A stretch of DNA of 64,000 nt from CAXMNX01 sp964194845. GTDB taxonomy: Bacteria > Pseudomonadota > Alphaproteobacteria > Rhodobacterales > Rhodobacteraceae. Shown here piece after piece: positions 49,975 through 58,381 of this stretch (position 1 is its first letter; every line of letters starts with the position of its first letter). The notes under the pieces were generated by a model, which saw nothing but the letters and a program-made list of their open reading frames with translations, was not told the DNA's origin and ran no database searches. The translations under genes and the position numbers were made by a program. The stretch covers positions 1 through 64,000 of the forward strand of contig CAXMNX010000099.1 in NCBI GenBank assembly GCA_964194845.1, read 5' to 3'.

Positions 49975-50739
49975 TCAGAAAATTTCAGGGTCGTAGGACA
50001 CGCCCGCCAGATAAAGACCACCCGGCGGTGCCACTGGCCCGCAGGCAGCGCGATCTTTGGCCTCAAGCGCCTCTTTTACCTTGTCCGGCGACCACGCACC
50101 GGCACCAACACGCTCCAGCGTCCCGACGATAGAGCGCACCTGATTGTGAAGAAAACTGCGCGCACGCAAAGCAAATCTAACTTCATCGTTCGTGCCATGC
50201 GCCACCAATTCAATGGAAATATCGTCCAGGGTTTTCACCGGGCTTTTCGCCTGACACATCGTTGACCGGAAAGTCGTGAAATCGTGGCGTCCGATCAAAT
50301 GCCCGGCAGCAGCCCGCATCGCGTCGATGTTCAGTTCGCGTGGCGCCCGCCAGGTCAGTCCCTTGTCGTGCACCAAAGGTGCCCGCCGGACGATGACACG
50401 ATAAAGATATCGCCGTTCGGTCGCCGAAAACCGCGCGTGCCAGTCGTCATCAACTTCGACACAGGCTGTGATCGCGACCGGCAATGGCTTCAGGTGGAAA
50501 TTCAACGCCTCAGACAGTCGGAAAGGCTCCCAGTTCCGGGCTGTATCGACATGCGCAACCTGACCGGTGGCGTGAACCCCGGCATCGGTGCGGCCAGCGG
50601 AGGCGATAAGCGGCGAACCCGGCTCAAGCCGCGCAAGCGCATCCTCGATTGCGCCCTGAACCGAAGCATGTTCGGCCTGCCGCTGCCACCCCGCAAACGG
50701 GCGGCCATCGTATTCAATTTTGAACGCATAGCGTGGCAT
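49975..50739 (-). CDS. truA: tRNA pseudouridine(38-40) synthase
   Basis: TruA makes pseudouridine at positions 38-40 of tRNA anticodon arms. The 254-residue product has YDGRPFAGWQRQ at the N terminus, the catalytic aspartate in AGRTDAGVHATGQVAH (about residues 46-61), RRYLYRVIVRR, and FLHNQVRSIVGTLERVG near the C terminus. Length is standard. It is followed on its upstream side by the hairpin element. Confidence 0.97.
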   Translation of the reverse strand: MPRYAFKIEYDGRPFAGWQRQAEHASVQGAIEDALARLEPGSPLIASAGRTDAGVHATGQVAHVDTARNWEPFRLSEALNFHLKPLPVAITACVEVDDDWHARFSATERRYLYRVIVRRAPLVHDKGLTWRAPRELNIDAMRAAAGHLIGRHDFTTFRSTMCQAKSPVKTLDDISIELVAHGTNDEVRFALRARSFLHNQVRSIVGTLERVGAGAWSPDKVKEALEAKDRAACGPVAPPGGLYLAGVSYDPEIF

Positions 50740-50756
50740 GACCGCGACCTACAGCG

Positions 50757-50845
50757 TTTCGACTTTACGTTGAAGCACATCATATCGAAATTCGCGTTCG
50801 AGCGAAGCGAGAGGCAGCGAATTGCGATTCAAGTTTAAGTCGAAA
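50757..50845. repeat. 89-bp imperfect inverted-repeat element
   Basis: The outer arms TTTCGACTT (50757-50765) and AAGTCGAAA (50837-50845) pair perfectly. Next TTGAA (50770-50774) pairs with TTCAA (50828-50832). After a bulge, TCGAAATTCGC (50785-50795) pairs with GCGAATTGCGA (50817-50827), ten of eleven. The centre, 50796-50816, contains TTCGAGCGAAGCGAG. It lies in the 225-base gap between truA and the YcjX gene and resembles a miniature inverted-repeat or REP-type element. It also might supply two-way termination, but it has no T tract. Confidence 0.6.
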
Positions 50846-50964
50846 TGCTATTGCCTGTGCGGACACCAAGCGCAAACCCCTTGCTTTTCAACGCGAATTG
50901 CCATCGCGTCTGGCGGTTTCTCTGAACCGAACCTATCTTGAGCGTCGATACGAAAGGTTGAGCA

Positions 50965-52377
50965 GTGATCATCGGCAATATTGCAGACGGGCTGACGCGC
51001 GGCGTCGAGACCACCCTCAACACTGTCAGCGAGGCTTTTTTCGAGCCGGTCGTGCGCCTTGGCGTCACCGGGCTCAGCCGGTCCGGCAAGACGATTTTCA
51101 TCACCTCGCTTGTCGCCAATCTGATCGCTCGCGGTCGAATGCCCGCGTTGCGCGCCGCCGCCGAAGGCCGCATTCAGGCCGCATGGCTACAGCCGCAACC
51201 CGACGATACCGTGCCGCGATTTGACTTCGAGTCCCATCTCGCCGCGATGGCCGGTCCAAACGCGGCATGGCCGCAAGGGACCACCGGGATCAGCGAATTG
51301 CGGCTAAGCTTTCGCACACGTTCCGGGGGACTGCTTGGCGGTGTCACCGGTCCCAAAACGATGCACCTCGACATCGTCGACTACCCCGGCGAATGGCTCC
51401 TCGACCTCGGCTTACTGGACAAGGATTTTGCAACCTGGTCGCGCGAAACGCTGCACCGGCTTGAAAATCGCGCTGAGGCGCAGAACTATCGCGCGGCGCT
51501 CGCCGACACCGACGCCACCCAAAAACTCGACGAAGTACTCGCCAAATCCCTTGCCGACGCCTTCGGAAGCTACCTGCGTGCGGCGCGCTTGCGCGGCTAT
51601 TCCGACTGCACACCCGGCCGCTTCCTGCTCCCCGGCGATCTCAAAGGCTCGCCGGTTCTGACATTCGCACCCTTGCCGGAAGGATCGCACGGACGCGGCT
51701 CGTTGGGGCGCGAATTTGCCCGCCGCTATGAGGCCTACAAGCGCCAGGTGGTAAAGCCGTTTTTTCGCGATCACTTCGCCCGGATCGACCGTCAGGTTGT
51801 GCTGGTGGATGTCCTGGGCGCTATCCACTCCGGCCCAAAGGCGGTCGAGGATATGCGCCACGCCTTAAGCGACATTCTCGGCACGTTCCGGCCCGGCCAG
51901 AATGCCTTCCTTCGCCAGATCTTCCTCGGGCGTCGTGTCGAGAAAATCCTCTTCGCCGCGACCAAGGCCGACCACCTTCACCACTATCAACACGCGCAGC
52001 TAACCGCGATTACCGACGCGCTTCTGACGGACGCAAAGTCCAAAGCGGATTTCGCCGGTGCCAAAACCGCCGCCATGTCACTTGCCGCGCTAAGGACGAC
52101 AACCGAGGGTCAGATCGAACGCGACGGCCGCACATTGGACGCCGTGCGGGGCGTGCTGCAGGAAAGCGGAAAACTCGCGGCCTTCTATCCCGGAAAATTG
52201 CCAGACGACCCCGCACGGTTGCTGACTCGCGCGCGCCAGGGCGATGACAAATGGCTCGAAGCGGACTACGAGTTTATGTCCTTCGCACCGCAGCCACTTG
52301 ACCTGAAACCCGGCGACGGCCCGCCGCATATTCGTCTGGATCGCGCAGCGGAATTTCTGATCGGAGATCGCCTATGA
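50965..52377 (+). CDS. ycjX: YcjX-family P-loop ATPase/GTPase
   Basis: The 470-residue product has an N-terminal Walker A motif GLSRSGKT (about residues 36-43), a DYPGEW segment in the Walker B/switch region (about 138-143) and a C-terminal alpha/beta region with VEKILFAATKADHLHHYQH. YcjX in enterobacteria is stress-related and of unclear role, usually next to ycjF. The GTG start at 50965 gives an N-terminal helical lead-in (MIIGNIADGLTRGVETTLN). It overlaps the downstream YcjF gene by four bases. Confidence 0.9.
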   Translation: MIIGNIADGLTRGVETTLNTVSEAFFEPVVRLGVTGLSRSGKTIFITSLVANLIARGRMPALRAAAEGRIQAAWLQPQPDDTVPRFDFESHLAAMAGPNAAWPQGTTGISELRLSFRTRSGGLLGGVTGPKTMHLDIVDYPGEWLLDLGLLDKDFATWSRETLHRLENRAEAQNYRAALADTDATQKLDEVLAKSLADAFGSYLRAARLRGYSDCTPGRFLLPGDLKGSPVLTFAPLPEGSHGRGSLGREFARRYEAYKRQVVKPFFRDHFARIDRQVVLVDVLGAIHSGPKAVEDMRHALSDILGTFRPGQNAFLRQIFLGRRVEKILFAATKADHLHHYQHAQLTAITDALLTDAKSKADFAGAKTAAMSLAALRTTTEGQIERDGRTLDAVRGVLQESGKLAAFYPGKLPDDPARLLTRARQGDDKWLEADYEFMSFAPQPLDLKPGDGPPHIRLDRAAEFLIGDRL

Positions 52378-53384
52378 CCCCTGACCGCGACGGCCCCGTC
52401 CTGATCGAGATCGACGATACCGGTCCAAGCCCCGCCGATGCCCCGCCGATCGACGAAGACACCGGCGTGCCCACCGGTCAGGCGATGCAGACGATGGCCG
52501 CCATCGCGGCGCGCCGCCCCTCGGCTCTGATGCGGTGGTTCTGGCGGCTTCTCGGGTCGGTTGTCCTGTTCCTTGCGTCCGTATCCTTGTGGGATTGGAT
52601 CTCAGGGCTGGTGATCCGCAACCCGATTCTCGGCTGGGCCGCCATAGCATTGCTGGGCGCATTTGTACTGGTTTGCCTCGCGATCATCCTCCGCGAATGG
52701 GCCGCCCTAACCCGCCTCAAGAAAATCGACGCGCTCCACATCGAAGCAGACCGCGTAATCACTGAAAACGATCTGGCAGGCGGCAAAAAACTCGTCTCGC
52801 GCCTCTCGGCGTTCTACGCAGGCCGCGAGGATATGCGCTGGGGTCGGCAACGTCTGGCCGAAGCGGAAAGCGACACCTTCGATGCCGACACGCTTCTGGG
52901 TGTGGCCGAAGACACGCTCCTGAAACCGCTCGACGATCAGGCCCGGCGCGAGGTTGAAACCGCAGCGCGCCAAGTCGCAACGGTAACCGCGCTCGTGCCG
53001 CTCGCCTTCGCCGATGTTCTGGTCGCCCTAACCGCCAATGTCCGTATGATCCGTCGTATCGCCGAGATCTACGGCGGCCGCTCCGGCGCGCTGGGCGCAT
53101 GGCGCCTGACCCGCGCTGTGATCACACACCTCGTCGCAACCGGAGCAGTCGCGGTGGGCGACGACCTGATCAGCTCGGTCGGCGGCGGGCATCTTCTAGC
53201 GAAGATATCTCGCCGGTTTGGCGAGGGGCTGGTGAATGGAGCCTTGACCGCGCGAGTGGGTGTGGCCGCGATGGAGGTCTGTCGGCCATTGCCGTTTCGC
53301 GCGGCGAAGCGGCCAAGGGTGACGGAGTTGGTGCGGCGGGCGCTGACGGGGTTATTTGATAGGGGCGAGGCGGAGAAGCTTTAG
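52374..53384 (+). CDS. ycjF: YcjF/TIGR01620-family membrane protein
   Basis: The 336-residue product has an acidic N-terminal leader, two transmembrane helices (WFWRLLGSVVLFLASVSLWDW and AAIALLGAFVLVCLAIILREW, about residues 55-110) and a helical C-terminal domain typical of YcjF (DUF697-like), including PLAFADVLVALTANVRMIRRIAEIYGGR in its parts. It forms a translationally coupled pair with ycjX (ATGA), as in other proteobacteria. Confidence 0.88.
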   Translation: MTPDRDGPVLIEIDDTGPSPADAPPIDEDTGVPTGQAMQTMAAIAARRPSALMRWFWRLLGSVVLFLASVSLWDWISGLVIRNPILGWAAIALLGAFVLVCLAIILREWAALTRLKKIDALHIEADRVITENDLAGGKKLVSRLSAFYAGREDMRWGRQRLAEAESDTFDADTLLGVAEDTLLKPLDDQARREVETAARQVATVTALVPLAFADVLVALTANVRMIRRIAEIYGGRSGALGAWRLTRAVITHLVATGAVAVGDDLISSVGGGHLLAKISRRFGEGLVNGALTARVGVAAMEVCRPLPFRAAKRPRVTELVRRALTGLFDRGEAEKL

Positions 53385-53454
53385 ATAACGATAACACATC
53401 AGAGCGACAGAAGCGGACCATTTATTTGGAAGATTGATGGGCGCAGCAACCTAC

Positions 53455-53820
53455 CTACGCCCGATAATCTCGTGCAGGCATGAGTGTAACTGTTGAGGCC
53501 GCCCCGCCGCGCCACCAACTCGCATCGAAATTTCTGGCTGCAACCAATCGATCTTCAGAAATCCAGTAAGCCCCTACATCTTTTATGCCTTTAGTTACAA
53601 TCTCTCGCAAATCTGCGGGATCGCTGCGCGCTTTTGCCAATACGTGTGAATATATCTTGCCTTCGGCATGATGCGCTTCCTCCAGATCTATCAAGCAACT
53701 AGAAAAATCACTGTTACAGGACACAATCGTCCCAAATTGATTCTCCCAGACATAGTCGTTCGAACACAACTCTATCTTCAATCCGGTGAGTTTGTATTTC
53801 ATCGCTAATCGAATACCCAT
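53455..53820 (-). CDS. Orphan small protein of lower GC content, function unknown
   Basis: The 121-residue product (from the ATG at 53820; another ATG at 53802 gives 115 residues) is soluble, with MKYKLTGLKIELCSNDYVWENQFG near its N terminus shown in part and DVGAYWISEDRLVAARNFDASWW near the C terminus. It has three cysteines and no recognisable domain. Its codons use A and T more freely than its neighbours, and it lies between the ycjF gene and a repeat-bearing gap, so recent acquisition is possible. Confidence 0.62.
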   Translation of the reverse strand: MGIRLAMKYKLTGLKIELCSNDYVWENQFGTIVSCNSDFSSCLIDLEEAHHAEGKIYSHVLAKARSDPADLREIVTKGIKDVGAYWISEDRLVAARNFDASWWRGGAASTVTLMPARDYRA

Positions 53821-53997
53821 CTCACACTGGTTGGACTATTTCCTGCTTCCGACTTTTCATGCCTCCACCCGGCGATCCTAATTTTAACTCCATGCGAGTG
53901 GCAAGGATTGCAAGCGTCGCGTGCCTATCCTGCACACCGCCCCTTACTCTTCCCCACCACACCGCCATTTGCAAACCCACCCCCCAGAAAGCCAAAC

Positions 53998-54067
53998 CGT
54001 AGGGCGGGGTTCACCCCGCCGTCCCACGTTCATCCGTCGCGCCGCAGCACTCCGATCCCGCCCTACG
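53998..54067. repeat. 70-bp element with perfect 11-bp inverted ends and an internal hairpin
   Basis: CGTAGGGCGGG (53998-54008) and CCCGCCCTACG (54057-54067) are perfect inverted ends. Inside the left end, GGCGGGG (54003-54009), TTCA and CCCCGCC (54014-54020) form a tight 7-bp hairpin. This resembles REP/BIME-type intergenic elements that recur in alphaproteobacteria. Only one copy was noticed in the window. Confidence 0.65.
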
Positions 54068-54130
54068 ACCCACCAACCCGACAATCCCCCAAAACCCATC
54101 CACCTTCCCTTAACCCCACCGACCGGACGC

Positions 54131-54177
54131 ACGTACAATTTGTCATTCCGCCCCCTCCGAAAACGTACAATTTGTAC
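54131..54177. repeat. Two direct copies of ACGTACAATTTGT, 32 bases apart
   Basis: ACGTACAATTTGT is present at 54131-54143 and again at 54163-54175. The second copy continues to give GTACAA-T-TTGTAC (54165-54177), a 6-bp inverted repeat with one central base. A start-to-start distance of 32 bases is about three helical turns, as for binding sites of a dimeric regulator. They lie about 235 bases before ileS. Confidence 0.55.
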
Positions 54178-54409
54178 CAAAACCAACCGTCCCGCCCGCT
54201 AACATCTCCCTAACCCCGCCGTCCTGACCGCCCACATTCCCGCCTTGTCCTGCCTTTGACCCACCCCTATAAACCCCGCCATGACCCGTCCTGACGCGAT
54301 CATCATTCGAACAACGGGCCCGGCGCTCTGACAACATGAACCGCCGGGTTTCAGGCGTTGAGTTCCTCCGCCCTTTCCTGCCAGCCTCAAATTCCCAAGG
54401 ACGTTTGCC

Positions 54410-57310
54410 ATGTGTGCCGACACGCCCGACTATAAAGACACGCTGAACCTGCCCGTCACCGATTTCCCCATGCGCGCAGGCTTGCCGAACCGTGAACCCG
54501 GCTGGCTGGAGCGGTGGGAAAAGATCGGCGTTTACAACCGCTTGCGCGGCAAGGAAGGGCGCGAGGCGTTCACGCTCCATGACGGCCCACCCTACGCGAA
54601 CGGGCACCTTCACATCGGCCACGGGCTGAACAAGATCCTGAAAGATTTCGTCGTTCGATCCCAACAGATGATGGGCCGCGACGCGCGTTATATCCCCGGC
54701 TGGGACTGCCACGGTCTGCCGATCGAGTGGAAAATCGAAGAGCAATATCGCAAGAAAGGCCGCGACAAGGACGCGGTCGACCTGGTCGAATTCCGCCAGG
54801 AATGCCGCGCCTTCGCGTCCGGCTGGATCGACATTCAGCGCAACGAATTCAAACGGTTAGGCGTCACCGGCAACTGGGATCAGCCGTACCTCACAATGGA
54901 TTTCCACGCCGAACGCGTGATCGCCGAGGAGTTCCAGAAGTTCCTGATGAACGGCACTTTGTACCAAGGCTCGAAACCAGTGATGTGGTCGCCGGTGGAA
55001 AAAACCGCGTTGGCCGAAGCCGAGGTCGAATACCACGACAAGGAAAGCTTCACCGTCTGGGTAAAATTCCGCGTTAACAAGACCTTGGATGATCGGCTGG
55101 CGGGCGCCTATGTAGTGATCTGGACCACCACGCCCTGGACAATCCCGTCTAACAAAGCGGTGGTTTATGGGGCCGGCTATTCCTACGGCCTTTATGAGAT
55201 CACCGCGCGGCCAGAAGAATGCTGGGCGCGGATCGGAGAGCGCTACATCATCGCCGACAAGCTGGCCGCCGACGTGCTTGGCCGCGCTCGGCTGGACGAA
55301 ACCATGTACCGCCGTCTGGGCGACGTTGACCCGTCCGAAATCGACGGCGTTTTGCACCCGTTGCACGGCGCCGAGGGCGGCGATGGCGAATGGGACGACA
55401 TCCGCGATTTCCGCGCCGCCGACTTCGTAACCGACGAGGAAGGCACAGGTTTTGTCCACTGCGCCCCGTCGCACGGGATGGAAGAATACGAGCTTTACCG
55501 CGACCTGGACATGCTCGATCAGGTCATCACCTACAACGTCATGGACGATGGCGGATTCCGGGCCGACCTGCCGTTCTTTGGCGGGACATATATCCTAAGC
55601 CGCAAGGGCGGCGAAGGCGACGCCAACAAGGCCGTGATCGACAAGCTGGCGGAAGTCGGCGGTCTGTTGGCACGCGGAAAGATCAAACATTCCTACCCGC
55701 ATTCATGGCGCTCGAAAGCCCCGGTCATTTACCGCAACACCCCGCAATGGTTCGCCGCCATCGACAAGCCGGTTCGCGACGGGCAAGACCAGTTCGGGAC
55801 AACAATCCGCGCCCGCGCGCTGACCGAAATCGACAACGTCAAATGGACCCCGCAAACCGGGCGCAACCGGCTTTATTCGATGATGGAAGCGCGCCCCGAT
55901 TGGGTGCTGTCCCGTCAACGCGCCTGGGGCGTGCCGCTGACCTGTTTTGTGAAAAATGGCGCAAAGCCCCATGATCCCGACTTCCTGCTGAGGGATGCAG
56001 CGGTCAACGCCCGCATACTCGAAGCTTTCGAGGCCGAAGGCGCAGACGCCTGGTACGAACCCGGCGCGAAAGAGCGGTTCCTGGGCAATGACGCGAAACC
56101 GGAAGACTACGAACAAATCTTAGACATCCTCGACGTCTGGTTCGATTCAGGCTCGACCCATGCCTTTGTCCTGCGCGACCGCGAAGACGGCTCTGACGAT
56201 GGCATCGCCGACCTCTATCTCGAAGGCACCGACCAGCACCGCGGCTGGTTCCACTCCTCGCTGCTGCAATCCTGCGGCACCAATGGCCGCGCGCCCTACC
56301 GCGGTGTGCTGACCCACGGGTTCACGCTGGATGAGAAGGGCATCAAGATGTCCAAATCTCTCGGCAACACCATCGTGCCCGATCAGGTCGTCAAGCAGTA
56401 TGGTGCCGATATCCTGCGTCTCTGGACCGCGCAAACCGATTATACCGCCGATCAGCGGATCGGGCCGGAGATTCTGAAAGGTGTCGCCGACAGCTATCGC
56501 CGTTTGCGCAACACAATGCGGTTCATGCTGGGTAATCTCGCTACTTTTTCCGAGGAAGACCGCGTCGATCCTGCCGAAATGCCCGAGCTGGAACGCTGGG
56601 TGTTGCATTGTCTGGCCGAGTTGGATCATCGTGTTCGCACAGGCTACGCGGTTTACGATTTCCAGGGCGTGTTCCGCGCGATTTTCGAGTTTGCGACGCA
56701 GGATCTGTCGGCGTTTTATTTCGATATCCGCAAGGACGCGCTTTATTGCGACGGGCCTTCGGATCGCCGGAATGCGGCACGCTCCCTGTTAGATATCCTA
56801 TTCCACCGGCTGACCACCTGGCTTGCCCCGATCCTGGTGTTCACAATGGAAGAGGTCTGGCTTGAGCGGTTTCCGGGCGACGAAAGCTCGGTCCACCTGA
56901 TAGACATGCCCGAGACACCGAATGACTGGCTGGACGAACCCTTGGCCGCGAAATGGTCGGGCATCCGCCGCGTGCGCCGGGTCGTGACGGCCGCACTTGA
57001 GATCCAGCGGCAGGACAAGGTGATCGGCGCATCACTGGAAGCGGCCCCGGTTGTTCATGTCGAGGACGCAGGCGCGGTGGATGCGCTCAGTACCGTGCCG
57101 TTCGACGATATCTGCATCACATCCGCCATTTCCGTGACCAGCGATCCGGCACCCGCCGAAGCCTTCCGTTTGCCCGAGACTGAAGGCGTCGGAGTGGTTT
57201 TCGAACGGGCGAATGGCGAAAAATGCCAACGCTGCTGGAAGTTTCTGCCGGATGTCGGGTCGCATGGCCATGCCGGAACCTGCGCACGGTGTGACGACGC
57301 CTTGGGATAA
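54410..57310 (+). CDS. ileS: Isoleucyl-tRNA synthetase
   Basis: IleRS charges tRNA-Ile and edits misactivated valine. The 966-residue product has the class I motifs HIGH (H68-H71 in PPYANGHLHIGHGLNK) and KMSKS (about 646-650 in KGIKMSKSLGN). The editing domain lies between (WTTTPWTIPSNKAV), and a C-terminal zinc-binding segment follows with CQRCWKF and CARCDDALG. The length and zinc domain fit the bacterial type. An AAGGA ribosome-binding site precedes the ATG. No T-box or clear leader was found. Confidence 0.97.
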   Translation: MCADTPDYKDTLNLPVTDFPMRAGLPNREPGWLERWEKIGVYNRLRGKEGREAFTLHDGPPYANGHLHIGHGLNKILKDFVVRSQQMMGRDARYIPGWDCHGLPIEWKIEEQYRKKGRDKDAVDLVEFRQECRAFASGWIDIQRNEFKRLGVTGNWDQPYLTMDFHAERVIAEEFQKFLMNGTLYQGSKPVMWSPVEKTALAEAEVEYHDKESFTVWVKFRVNKTLDDRLAGAYVVIWTTTPWTIPSNKAVVYGAGYSYGLYEITARPEECWARIGERYIIADKLAADVLGRARLDETMYRRLGDVDPSEIDGVLHPLHGAEGGDGEWDDIRDFRAADFVTDEEGTGFVHCAPSHGMEEYELYRDLDMLDQVITYNVMDDGGFRADLPFFGGTYILSRKGGEGDANKAVIDKLAEVGGLLARGKIKHSYPHSWRSKAPVIYRNTPQWFAAIDKPVRDGQDQFGTTIRARALTEIDNVKWTPQTGRNRLYSMMEARPDWVLSRQRAWGVPLTCFVKNGAKPHDPDFLLRDAAVNARILEAFEAEGADAWYEPGAKERFLGNDAKPEDYEQILDILDVWFDSGSTHAFVLRDREDGSDDGIADLYLEGTDQHRGWFHSSLLQSCGTNGRAPYRGVLTHGFTLDEKGIKMSKSLGNTIVPDQVVKQYGADILRLWTAQTDYTADQRIGPEILKGVADSYRRLRNTMRFMLGNLATFSEEDRVDPAEMPELERWVLHCLAELDHRVRTGYAVYDFQGVFRAIFEFATQDLSAFYFDIRKDALYCDGPSDRRNAARSLLDILFHRLTTWLAPILVFTMEEVWLERFPGDESSVHLIDMPETPNDWLDEPLAAKWSGIRRVRRVVTAALEIQRQDKVIGASLEAAPVVHVEDAGAVDALSTVPFDDICITSAISVTSDPAPAEAFRLPETEGVGVVFERANGEKCQRCWKFLPDVGSHGHAGTCARCDDALG

Positions 57311-57354
57311 GTCTTTGACTTGCGCGTTGCCATTGCGACGCGCAAGCTCACCCC

Positions 57355-57807
57355 ATGCCTGCCCTGACCGTCGATAGCCCCCTTGGACCGATCACGCTTG
57401 TCGAGACAGACGGCGCGATAATCGCGCTCGACTGGGGCGGTGCCGCAACCGATCACACCCCACTTCTGGACGAGGCGTACCGCCAGCTCGGCGCATATTT
57501 CGACGGTGACCTCACCGAATTTAACTTGCCGATTGCGCCAAAGGTATCACCGACACAGCGCCGCTTTCTCGATGCGCTTCTGGCTATACCTTTCGGCGAA
57601 ACAAAGACCTACGGCGAGATTGCGAATGAAACAGGCATCTCCGCTCAAGCTGCCGGGCAAGCTTGCGGCGCCAATCCGATTGCCATCATCATTCCCTGCC
57701 ACCGCGTAATTGGCACGGCGAACTTGGGCGGATTTTCCGCCCGTGGCGGTATCGAGACCAAAGTCGCCCTTTTGAAGCACGAGGGTGCTGCGAGCCTGCT
57801 GATCTGA
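57355..57807 (+). CDS. ogt: Methylated-DNA-protein-cysteine S-methyltransferase
   Basis: This suicide repair enzyme removes methyl groups from O6-methylguanine by transfer to its own cysteine. The 150-residue product has the active-site motif PCHRV (C115) preceded by GQACGANPIAIIIPCH, the helix-turn-helix FGETKTYGEIA and, earlier, a short N-terminal domain. It has no Ada regulatory domain, so it is an Ogt-type enzyme. It is 45 bases downstream of ileS. Confidence 0.94.
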   Translation: MPALTVDSPLGPITLVETDGAIIALDWGGAATDHTPLLDEAYRQLGAYFDGDLTEFNLPIAPKVSPTQRRFLDALLAIPFGETKTYGEIANETGISAQAAGQACGANPIAIIIPCHRVIGTANLGGFSARGGIETKVALLKHEGAASLLI

Positions 57808-57960
57808 CAATTGGCCGTCGTGCATGCGATGACTGATCGCGCAGCCTGTGTTAAGACGATGTTGTCCGGGGGCTAATTAGACACCTACCGCTTTCGCGGT
57901 ACTAACCGAAGTCACGCAAATCAATGCACCTGCTTCCGGCTGAATGAAGGGAATAAACCA

Positions 57961-58293
57961 ATGTCATTATTTATGTTTCAGGCGAAATATTCGGTCGATG
58001 CCTTTAAGGCGATGCTGAACGAGCCGCAGGACCGTACTGCCGCAGCAGAGGCCATCATCGCAGCCACGGGCGGAAAACTCCGCGCACTCTATTTCGCGTT
58101 TGGAGATTATGACGTGGTGGCGATCATTGATGCGCCTGACGATCAGGCGATGGCCGCCGGGGCGATGGTGCTGGCTGCGTCGGGTGCGTTCTCAGGTGGT
58201 AAGACCACCAAACTAATGACCGCGGCTGATGCAAAATCCGCCATGGAAGCAGCGGCGAAAGCGGCGCCTTCCTATCAGCCTGTGACCGGATAA
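57961..58293 (+). CDS. GYD-domain protein
   Basis: The 110-residue product has the GYD-domain core: FMFQAKYSVDAFKAMLNEP at the N terminus, a DRTAAAEAIIAATGG helix, the eponymous FGDYDVVAIID (GYD variant) and a C-terminal Ala-rich helix. These are small ferredoxin-fold proteins of unknown role. GAAGGGAATAAACCA before the ATG provides a weak ribosome-binding site. It stands alone between ogt and lysA. Confidence 0.88.
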   Translation: MSLFMFQAKYSVDAFKAMLNEPQDRTAAAEAIIAATGGKLRALYFAFGDYDVVAIIDAPDDQAMAAGAMVLAASGAFSGGKTTKLMTAADAKSAMEAAAKAAPSYQPVTG

Positions 58294-58381
58294 TCTTAGG
58301 CAATTTCCTGGGCGGCGGGCTCTTTGATTGCACCGCCGCCTGCATCTGTTATGACGCTGCGCGACTTCAAGAGCGCGGCCA

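Larger units (their letters stand above)
53821..54409. other. Long non-coding gap upstream of ileS, strongly C-rich on the plus strand
   Basis: This 589-base stretch contains no gene I can support. From about 53900 to 54250 the plus strand is very rich in C and poor in G; 54061-54120 has 34 C and 2 G. It holds a palindrome-bearing element (53998-54067) and a pair of direct repeats (54131-54175). Several overlapping long open frames here are products of the skew. The ileS ribosome-binding site AAGGA lies near 54399. Confidence 0.7.

Noticed and set aside
53908..54213. Overlapping Pro/Arg/Thr-rich open frames in the C-skewed gap, on both strands
   Set aside because: They stay open only because stop codons are rare in G-poor, C-rich DNA. 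Two plus-strand frames and a minus-strand frame are open over the same stretch, and none has a domain.
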